From contig NZ_JAHFZZ010000003.1 of assembly GCF_018603905.1 (NCBI RefSeq), positions 434,001 through 498,000 of the forward strand: a DNA stretch of 64,000 nucleotides, read 5' to 3'. Below the pieces are notes generated by a model that did no database searches, was not told the origin of the DNA, and was given only the letters and a program-made list of their open reading frames with translations. The stretch is from Nonomuraea sp. NEAU-A123 (lineage in GTDB: Bacteria > Actinomycetota > Actinomycetes > Streptosporangiales > Streptosporangiaceae). Of the stretch, positions 57,902 to 64,000 are shown one piece after another (position 1 is the first letter of the stretch; the number at the start of each line of letters is the position of its first letter). A program made the translations under genes and the position numbers.

Positions 57902-58122
57902 GTGAGCACACCGAGGCGGAGTCAAGTCCGTACGCGGACGTGGAGACGGCGCTCCGCGAGGAGTTCGCCGGCATCCACTCCGCGGTCACCGTAACGCGCT
58001 GCGTCGAAGCGGCGCACTACGGCGCGCTGGAGGTCACGGGCTACGCCCATCCGAGTCTCGTCGAGCGGATCGCGCGCAAGCACCTTCACGTCCTGGCTCT
58101 GGTGGCCAGCGAACGTGGCTAA
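57898..58122 (+). CDS. Small protein, three-helix-bundle-like
   Basis: 74 residues, GTG start by four-base overlap with the 11-codon ORF. VETALREEFAGIHSAVTVTRCVEAAHYGALEVTGYAHPSLVERIARKHLHVL is predicted three helices, similar to three-helix bundle dimerisation domain proteins of actinobacteria. Role unknown. Confidence 0.6.
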   Translation: MSEHTEAESSPYADVETALREEFAGIHSAVTVTRCVEAAHYGALEVTGYAHPSLVERIARKHLHVLALVASERG

Positions 58123-58151
58123 GCAAGATCAAAAGTAACCCGCAAAGTTAC

Positions 58152-58179
58152 CTTTACCCCGGCATTGCGGTGGGTAAAG
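58152..58179. promoter_or_regulatory. Inverted repeat in promoter region
   Basis: CTTTACCC and GGGTAAAG, 8-bp arms, 12-nt centre, just before TATACG (58,180-58,185) and 40 nt upstream of the 58219 gene. Likely operator or promoter dyad. Confidence 0.45.
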
Positions 58180-58218
58180 TATACGGCGGGTGTAGAAGGT
58201 AGTGGTACGGAGGCGACA

Positions 58219-58377
58219 GTGCAGGTCAAAAAGGTCTTCACATACGGGGGTATCGCTTTTGTGGCGTACTACCTGTTCGCACGACCAACCGATGCCGCTG
58301 ACGCGGTCAGAGGGGCGTTCGACACCATGATCAACGCGGCTGACCAACTGGCCCAATTCGTGAACGTTCTCGCATGA
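58219..58377 (+). CDS. Small membrane protein
   Basis: 52 residues from GTG 58219 (GGAGG 5 nt upstream). VQVKKVFTYGGIAFVAYYLFARPTDAADAVRGAFDTM: one hydrophobic span then amphipathic helix. Stop overlaps the next gene start (ATGA). Confidence 0.6.
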   Translation: MQVKKVFTYGGIAFVAYYLFARPTDAADAVRGAFDTMINAADQLAQFVNVLA

Positions 58378-58904
58378 GACTTGTGACCCACGGAGACTCT
58401 GCTCCGGCGTCGGTCAACCGCTACCTACTCCCCCACGAACAACAGGTCATCATGGTACGGCGTCACCCAGCCGTGCTGCTTCGCCCGGTCGCCGAGGTCT
58501 TCGGCGGCCTGATCGTCGCCGGGCTGCTCAGCAAGATCTTCGGCGGCGAGGGGAGCAGCACGGCTCTGGTCGTCGTGTGGTGGCTCTGGCTGCTGCTGTT
58601 GATCCGTTTTGTATGGAAAGTCGCGGAGTGGTCGGTTGACTACTTTGTGGTTACCTCAAAGCGGATGTTGCTCACCACAGGCCTCATCACCCGCAAAGTC
58701 GCGATGATGCCTTTGGGCAAGGTCACCGACATGAGCTTCCAGCGATCTCTGCTTGGGCGCATGCTCGGCTACGGTGAGTTCATCCTCGAATCCGCTGGTC
58801 AGGATCAGGCGCTGTCAACAGTCGAGTACATTCCGTATCCGGAGACCTTGTACCTCGAGGTCTGCCAGATGCTTTTCCCCAGCAAGGACGACAGCGACGA
58901 TTAA
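58374..58904 (+). CDS. PH-domain membrane protein (bPH2, YdbS-like)
   Basis: 176 residues. Two hydrophobic segments (VFGGLIVAGLLSKIF; ALVVVWWLWLLLLIRFVW) followed by YFVVTSKRMLLTTGLITRKVAMMPLGKVTDMSFQRSLLGRMLGYGEFILESAG, the bacterial PH pattern. Membrane-anchored, function unknown. Confidence 0.85.
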   Translation: MRLVTHGDSAPASVNRYLLPHEQQVIMVRRHPAVLLRPVAEVFGGLIVAGLLSKIFGGEGSSTALVVVWWLWLLLLIRFVWKVAEWSVDYFVVTSKRMLLTTGLITRKVAMMPLGKVTDMSFQRSLLGRMLGYGEFILESAGQDQALSTVEYIPYPETLYLEVCQMLFPSKDDSDD

Positions 58905-59001
58905 TCCTTGGCACGGGGAATTCTTCACGTGGGGATACCCGATTGCGCCACTTCATGCAATCATTGCGGAGTGTTGACCCTTCCCCGCCTTGAGAGATGA
59001 G

Positions 59002-60345
59002 ATGCCGAGTCAGGGAACCATCGGTGACCGCGTCCGAGGACTGCGGCTAAACAGGCGGATGTCTCAGGCCCAACTGGCCGGACCCGACCTATCTGACAGT
59101 TATGTCTCGCTCATCGAGTCGGGCAAGCGGACACCGACTCCGGTTGTAGCAAGACTCCTGGCCGAGCGCCTGGGGTGCACCACCGAGTTCCTCCTGCATG
59201 GGATCGAGCCTCGGCAGCGCATCGATACCGAGCTCGGCCTGCGCCACGCGGAGCTGGAGCTACAGCACGGCGACCCCGTCGTCGCGGCCGACCGCTTCAC
59301 TGAGATCGTGAAGGCGTCCGACGAGGAAAACGCGCTGCTGACCGCGCACGCCCGCTTCGGCAGGGCGCGCGCCCTCGAAGCACAGGGGCGGCTCGGCCAG
59401 GCGGTCGAGGCGTTCGAACGGCTGCGCAGAGAGGCGGCGGCGCATCCCGAGCGTCTGGCCGATCTGCCGCTCGCCGTGTCGCTGAGCCGCTGCTACCAGC
59501 GGGCGGGCGACCGCCTGCGGGCTCGAGACCTGGCCGCGCACGCGCTGGAGCAGGCGGAACGGCTGGCGATCACGCAAGGCGAGATCGCCATCGACCTGGC
59601 CGCCGCACTGGTTGAGGCGCGCAGCGGACGCGAGGGCGACTCCCCCGAGCTCGACTATGTCCGGAGGGTGCTCGACGCCAGCGGCGTGCCTGACATTGTG
59701 GACCGTTCCGCTGAGATCCACACCCTCTGGCAGGCCAGTGTGGCCGCGGCCGGTGGCGAGGACTCCGCGCTGGCCGTACGGCTGGCCGACGACGCGATCA
59801 TGGCAGGCCGGCCCGCCAGGCTGGCGCTCCAGCTCGCCCGGGCGGCCATGCACTGGGCCAGGCTCGACTCGTCGCCGCTCGCCGAGGCCGACCTGTGGGC
59901 CGGGGCGGCGACTCGCGCGTTCGCGAGCACCGCGGGCAGCACGCAGGAGCACGGTGAGAGCCTCATCGCGCACGCCAGGGTCAAGCTGCGGGCGCAGGAC
60001 GCCGTGCGGGCAGGTGAGCTGGCCACGTCGGCGCTCGACCTGGTGCACGACGCCCCGGGCACGACACCGGCCGAGGCCCACCTGGTGCTCGCCACCGTCG
60101 CGCTCGCGCTCGACGCCGACACGGCGCGGCACCTGGGCGCGGCCCAGGAGCTGCTCGACACGCTCAACCATCCGGTGTTCGGCTCCGACAGGCAGGCCGC
60201 ACGCTGCTGGCGAGAGCTGGGCGACCTTTACGGCAGATCAGGCGACAAGGCACAGCAGACCCGCGCCTATCGCAAGGCGCTGGAAGCAGCCGGAGTCCAT
60301 TCCGCACTGGCAGGGGTGAAGATCGACACTTCTGTGTCCCGCTAG
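59002..60345 (+). CDS. XRE-family regulator with TPR repeats
   Basis: 447 residues from ATG 59002. HTH_3 at residues 6-50 (IGDRVRGLRLNRRMSQAQLAGPDLSDSYVSLIESG), then helical TPR hairpins to the end. Host regulator, not close in sequence to the phage XRE protein beyond fold. Confidence 0.85.
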   Translation: MPSQGTIGDRVRGLRLNRRMSQAQLAGPDLSDSYVSLIESGKRTPTPVVARLLAERLGCTTEFLLHGIEPRQRIDTELGLRHAELELQHGDPVVAADRFTEIVKASDEENALLTAHARFGRARALEAQGRLGQAVEAFERLRREAAAHPERLADLPLAVSLSRCYQRAGDRLRARDLAAHALEQAERLAITQGEIAIDLAAALVEARSGREGDSPELDYVRRVLDASGVPDIVDRSAEIHTLWQASVAAAGGEDSALAVRLADDAIMAGRPARLALQLARAAMHWARLDSSPLAEADLWAGAATRAFASTAGSTQEHGESLIAHARVKLRAQDAVRAGELATSALDLVHDAPGTTPAEAHLVLATVALALDADTARHLGAAQELLDTLNHPVFGSDRQAARCWRELGDLYGRSGDKAQQTRAYRKALEAAGVHSALAGVKIDTSVSR

Positions 60346-60395
60346 CCTCCGGGAGCTCCAGATTTGGTTTTTGAGTCTGGAATAATTAGGGTCTA

Positions 60396-60422
60396 CCAGT
60401 CATTGACTCATGGGATGACTGG
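60396..60422. promoter_or_regulatory. Operator of GntR gene
   Basis: CCAGTCAT and ATGACTGG, 8-bp arms, 11-nt centre, 21 nt before the GntR start. Likely autoregulatory site. Confidence 0.6.
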
Positions 60423-60443
60423 CACCCCCAGAGGAGGCGGACT

Positions 60444-61121
60444 GTGAGTCTGCGTACGGCTCAACGAGCTTCGCTCGTCGACCAGGTGATCGATCAACTC
60501 AAGGAGCAGATCACCTCAGGGTTGTGGCAGATGAACGGCAAGATTCCTACTGAGACGGTGCTCGCTGAGCAGCTCGGGGTGGGGCGCAACACCGTACGCG
60601 AGGCCGTACGCGCGCTCACTCACGCCGGGCTGCTGGAGTGCCGCCAGGGCGACGGGACCTATGTCCGCGCCACGAGCGAGCTCTCCGGCGCGATGCTCAG
60701 GCGCCTGCGCCAGGCGGAGCAGCTGGAGATCCTCGAGGTGCGGCGCGCGCTGGAGGTCGAATCGGCCCGCCTGGCCGCGACCAGGCGCACTGACGAGGAC
60801 ATCGTGCGCATCGAGGCGGCGCTGGCCGAGCGCGACCGCGCCTGGGAGCTGGACGACCCGGACGCCTTCGTCGAGGCCGACCTGGCCTTCCACATGTCGG
60901 TGGCGCACGCCACGCACAACCTCGTGCTGATCGACCTCTATGAGGACTTCTCGGCGGCGCTGCGGGCCAGCATCACGGCCGCGGGCACGTCGCTGAACAA
61001 GAGCTACATCCCCCACGACGCCATCGCGCGCGCCATCTTCTCGGGCGACGCCACCGCCGCCGAGCGCGCCGGCCACGCCTGCATGGAGCACATTCTCATC
61101 GCGCTCACCGAAGGCGATTGA
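60444..61121 (+). CDS. GntR/FadR-type transcriptional regulator
   Basis: 225 residues. Winged-helix N-terminus (SGLWQMNGKIPTETVLAEQLGVGRNTVREAVRAL), FCD domain with metal-type D..FHMSVAHATHN and AGHACMEH. Effector unknown. GAGGAGG 7 nt upstream of GTG 60444. Confidence 0.9.
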   Translation: MSLRTAQRASLVDQVIDQLKEQITSGLWQMNGKIPTETVLAEQLGVGRNTVREAVRALTHAGLLECRQGDGTYVRATSELSGAMLRRLRQAEQLEILEVRRALEVESARLAATRRTDEDIVRIEAALAERDRAWELDDPDAFVEADLAFHMSVAHATHNLVLIDLYEDFSAALRASITAAGTSLNKSYIPHDAIARAIFSGDATAAERAGHACMEHILIALTEGD

Positions 61122-61130
61122 TCCAGCGGC

Positions 61131-62237
61131 TCAGCCGAGACGCAGCGACATCACCAAATAGCGGAAGCTGGGCTGCGCGTCACCCGGAACGTCCTGGATC
61201 AGCGCGGCCCTGGTCGGTGACTCCATGTTGAGCCGGGCCAGGTCGGTGTCGATGCCGGTCAGGCCGTCGAGCAGGAACTGCGACTGGAAGGCGATCTGGA
61301 TGTCGTCGCCGCGCAGCTCGCACTCGACCACCTCGGAGCCGCGGCCGATGTCGCCGCCGCCGGCCTGGATGCGTACGTGGCCCTGGGTGAACGACAGCCG
61401 GATCGCGGTGTTGCGCTCGGCCACCAGCGCCACCCGCTTGATGGCGTTGACGAACGCCGTCACCGGCACATCGGCCCTGATCGACCAGTCGGCGGTCAGC
61501 CTGGTGCGGTAGTCGATGAACTGCTCGTCGAGCAGGCGGACCGTGGTGCTGCGGCCGACGCTCTCGAAGCCCGCGACGCCGTCGCCCAGCGCCACCGCCA
61601 CCTCGCCCCCGCGTAGCGTCTTGGCCACGTCGACCAGCACGCGGGCGGGCACCATGGCGGACACGGCGACGTCGGGCGACACCGGGCGCCAGGCCAGGTC
61701 GCGGGCCGCGATGCGGTAGCGGTCGGTGGCCGCCATCGTCACCGACTCGCCCTCGATGTCGACCCTGATGCCGGTGAGCATCGGCAGCGTGTCGTCGCGG
61801 CTGGCCGCGGGCGCGACCTGGCCCACGGCCGAGGCGAAGACGCCACCGCCGATGGCGCCGATGCTCGGCGGCATCGTGGGCATGGTCGGGAAGTCTTCGA
61901 CGGGCATCGTGATCAGGCCGAACTCGGCGCTGCCACAGGTCAGGACCGCCTCTTGCCCCTCGGTGACGATCTCGACGTCCTCGGCGGGCAGGCTGCGGCT
62001 GATCTCCGCCAGCAGGCGGCCGGGGATGAGCACCTGGCCCGCCTCGGCCACGTCGGCCTCGATCCTGGCCTGCGCCGAGACGTCGTAGTCGAACGCGGAC
62101 AGGGTCAATTCCTCATCGGCCCCCAGCAGCAAGCCGGAGAGCACGGGCACCACAGGGCGACTTGGCAGGACCCTGGCGGCCCATGCCACCGCGTCCGCCA
62201 GAACATCGCGGTTTACCCGGATCTTCACCTGACCCAC
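61131..62237 (-). CDS. dnaN: DNA polymerase III beta-clamp paralogue
   Basis: 368 residues with three clamp-fold thirds: MGQVKIRVNRDVLADAVAWAARVLP; the DYDVSAQARIEADV segment; SRDDTLPMLTGIRVDIEG. It is not beside dnaA or recF, so it is probably a second dnaN rather than the oriC copy; functional partition of the two copies is unknown. Confidence 0.85.
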   Translation of the reverse strand: MGQVKIRVNRDVLADAVAWAARVLPSRPVVPVLSGLLLGADEELTLSAFDYDVSAQARIEADVAEAGQVLIPGRLLAEISRSLPAEDVEIVTEGQEAVLTCGSAEFGLITMPVEDFPTMPTMPPSIGAIGGGVFASAVGQVAPAASRDDTLPMLTGIRVDIEGESVTMAATDRYRIAARDLAWRPVSPDVAVSAMVPARVLVDVAKTLRGGEVAVALGDGVAGFESVGRSTTVRLLDEQFIDYRTRLTADWSIRADVPVTAFVNAIKRVALVAERNTAIRLSFTQGHVRIQAGGGDIGRGSEVVECELRGDDIQIAFQSQFLLDGLTGIDTDLARLNMESPTRAALIQDVPGDAQPSFRYLVMSLRLG

Positions 62238-62290
62238 CCTTCGTGTCGCTGCCTCCTATGAAAGGTAGCCGGTGTCACCGACAATGCGGA

Positions 62291-62941
62291 CTATCTGCTG
62301 TTGAGGTAGGCGAGCACCGCCAGGACGCGGCGGTTGTCGTCGTCGGAAGGCGCCAGACCCAGCTTGGCGAAGATGCCGGCCGTGTGCTTGGCCACCGCGC
62401 TCTCGCTGAGGTAGTGCCGCTGGGAGATGGCGGCGTTGGACCTCCCTTCGGCCATCGCCTCCAGCACCTCCCGTTCGCGTGGCGTGAGGGCGGCCAGCGG
62501 CTCGTGCCTGGCGTTGCTGGCCAGCAGCTTGGCGATCACCTCGGGGTCCATCGCGGTGCCGCCCTCGGCGACCCGGTGAACGGCGTCGATGAACTGCTCG
62601 GCGTTGAACACCCGGTCCTTGAGCAGGTAACCGATCGCGCCCGACCCGTCGGCCAGCAGTTCGCGCGCGTAGAGCTGCTCGACGTGCTGCGACAGCACCA
62701 GGATCGGCAGCCCGGGCACCTGCTTGCGCGCTGCCAGCGCGGCCTGCAGGCCCTCGTCGGTGAAGGTGGGCGGCAGCCGTACGTCCACGATCGAGACGTC
62801 GGGGCGCAGCTCGATCAGGCCCTTGAGCAGCTCGGGTCCGCTCTCCACGGCGGCTACGACCGTGAAGCCGTGCGCCTGGAGCAGGTGAACCAGGCCGTCC
62901 CTGAGCAGGTAGAGGTCTTCGGCGATGAGAACGCGGTTCAT
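62291..62941 (-). CDS. LuxR-type response regulator
   Basis: 216 residues from ATG 62941. Receiver with phospho-acceptor Asp 53 (VSIVDVRLPP), C-terminal LuxR HTH (PLAALTPREREVLEAMAEGRSNAAISQRHYLSESAVAKHTAGIFAKLGL). Partner of the kinase. Confidence 0.93.
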   Translation of the reverse strand: MNRVLIAEDLYLLRDGLVHLLQAHGFTVVAAVESGPELLKGLIELRPDVSIVDVRLPPTFTDEGLQAALAARKQVPGLPILVLSQHVEQLYARELLADGSGAIGYLLKDRVFNAEQFIDAVHRVAEGGTAMDPEVIAKLLASNARHEPLAALTPREREVLEAMAEGRSNAAISQRHYLSESAVAKHTAGIFAKLGLAPSDDDNRRVLAVLAYLNSR

Positions 62942-64000
62942 CGGTTGAACCATAGGCGGCGGGGCGTCGCCTCGGCCAGCCAGCGCTCCTTGTTGTGGCA
63001 GGCCGGGAGCAGGACGGCGGTCAAATACATGGCGGAGCCCAGCGTGATCATGAACAGGATGACCGGCCACTGCCACGGCTCGGGCAGGTACAGCGCGAGG
63101 AACCACGACTTCTCGTCGAGGCCGAAGACCTTGAAGATGCCCGCCACGATGCCTTGCGGGAACAGCGGGCACCAGGACGTCAGCCAGAGCGCGGCCACCA
63201 CGGCGGCCTTCCAGCGCGGCAGTTTGGGCAGGCTGCCCGCCCAGTGCTGCGGCAGGACCCTGGGCATGCTCATGGTCACCGTGGTCGGCCCGCCGGGCGG
63301 GCTGCTCAGGGCCAGCACGCCGTCGAAGGCCGCGAGCCGTCGCTCGATGCCCATCAGGCCGGTGCCCTTGCTCGGGTCGGCGCCGCCCATGCCGTCGTCG
63401 GTCACGGAGATCCGCAGGTCGGGGCCGTTGCTGCTGATGTCGATCGTGGCCGTGGCGGCGCCGCCGTGCCTGGCGGCATTGGACAGCAGCTCGCTGACCG
63501 CGAAGTAGGCGGCGGCCTCCACCGGCGGCTCCGGCCGGTGCGCCAGGTCGACGTCCACGCTCGCCCGTAACGGGCTGTCGATGGCCAGGGCTCGAACGGC
63601 GTCGCCAAGCCCGCGTTCGGCCAGGACCGGCGGATGGATGCCGCGGATCACCGTGCGCAGCTCGGTCAGCGTCTCTGAGGACGCCTCCCTGGCCTTGGCG
63701 AGCAGGGCCTTGGCCGCGGCGGGATCGGTGTCGACGAGCTGCTCGACGGCCCCGAGCGTCATGCCGATCGCCACCAGCCTGGCCTGCGTGCCGTCGTGCA
63801 GGTCGCGTTCGATCCTGCGCATCTCGGCGGCTTGCGTGTCGACGGCGAGGTTGCGTACGCGCTGGAGGTGGTTGACCTGCCCGGCCAGGCGGCTCGCGGC
63901 GGTCGCGGCCAGCGTCAGCTCGCTCCACAGGCTGTAGAGGCGCAGTCCGCGGTCGGGCAGCAGCAGGAACATCGGCAGCAGAGCCAGCTTGACCACCGGG
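62938..64000 (-). CDS. Sensor histidine kinase, NarL-type partner (5' end beyond window)
   Basis: Stop overlaps the regulator start. RIERDLHDGTQARLVAIGMTLG is the HisKA_3 dimerisation box with phospho-His; SELLSNAARHGG and DDGMGGADPSKGTGLMGIERRLAAFDG are the N and G boxes. C-terminal 110 residues contain two to three membrane helices, an uncommon C-terminal position. The N-terminus continues past 64,000. Confidence 0.9.
   Translation of the reverse strand, partial: PVVKLALLPMFLLLPDRGLRLYSLWSELTLAATAASRLAGQVNHLQRVRNLAVDTQAAEMRRIERDLHDGTQARLVAIGMTLGAVEQLVDTDPAAAKALLAKAREASSETLTELRTVIRGIHPPVLAERGLGDAVRALAIDSPLRASVDVDLAHRPEPPVEAAAYFAVSELLSNAARHGGAATATIDISSNGPDLRISVTDDGMGGADPSKGTGLMGIERRLAAFDGVLALSSPPGGPTTVTMSMPRVLPQHWAGSLPKLPRWKAAVVAALWLTSWCPLFPQGIVAGIFKVFGLDEKSWFLALYLPEPWQWPVILFMITLGSAMYLTAVLLPACHNKERWLAEATPRRLWFNR

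Noticed and set aside
1-64000. CRISPR arrays, insertion sequences with transposase, rRNA.
   Set aside because: None found; the only tandem repeats are the 3 x 10 bp unit at 9242-9271 and the regulatory repeats described.

Overview
The window is high-GC actinobacterial DNA. Host-type genes at the right (F420/PPOX oxidoreductase, tadA with two associated proteins, upp, dnaN paralogue, XRE/TPR and FadR-type regulators, serine tRNA) fit the Streptosporangiales/Streptomycetales; the exact genus cannot be read from the sequence. Positions 1 to about 52,745 are one integrated mobile element whose left end lies outside the window. Positions about 52,745-64,000 are host chromosome.

Mobile element. 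Essentially every gene is on the minus strand, so transcription runs right to left. In that order: a serine recombinase pair (52.6-50.5 kb); a small regulatory or early operon (50.4-48.0 kb); an actinomycete conjugation-type operon of membrane proteins, an FtsK/TraB-like translocase with C-terminal winged helix, and a DUF2637/Spd-like protein (47.8-41.5 kb); an XRE/TPR regulator (41.1-39.9 kb); terminase (38.9-36.8 kb); small early genes (36.7-31.2 kb); portal, MuF-protease fusion, capsid and head genes (31.2-19.6 kb); major tail protein and connectors (19.5-17.4 kb); an accessory island (17.3-9.3 kb); then tail genes (chaperones, tape measure, minor tail proteins, fibre) running off the left edge. 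The element is therefore a siphovirus-type prophage that also carries a Tra/Spd-like module. Five copies of one phage-specific promoter/operator element occur at 15.3, 35.2, 36.7, 41.7 (half site) and 50.1 kb, in both the virion half and the integrase/Tra half. This argues that it is one element, not two stacked ones.

The strongest observations are these. (1) The phage plus conjugation hybrid has seven 8-bp TGTTTGRC-like repeats next to the translocase gene, a candidate transfer locus. (2) A moron-like cassette with its own promoter and terminator encodes a 40-residue Lys/Gly/Asp peptide overlapping a PCMT-family methyltransferase, the layout of an imiditide-type RiPP cluster. (3) Two dispersed regulatory repeat families are present: an early promoter/operator with direct repeats, and a second repeat placed 27-30 nt upstream of the capsid, major tail, tape measure and fibre genes. 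(4) There is a TGT/DpdA-like enzyme. (5) Integration has split a host zinc metallopeptidase gene just before its HExxH motif.

Host side. Genes on the plus strand are the metallopeptidase remnant, a ParB-like small protein, VOC protein, F420/PPOX protein and a periplasmic-binding-like protein. tRNA-Ser(CGA), tadA and two paralogous TadA-associated proteins are on minus. upp, small proteins, a PH-domain membrane protein, the XRE/TPR regulator and the GntR regulator follow on plus, and the dnaN paralogue and a two-component system are on minus. No lysis or replication-initiation gene of the element is visible; these would have to lie left of the window.
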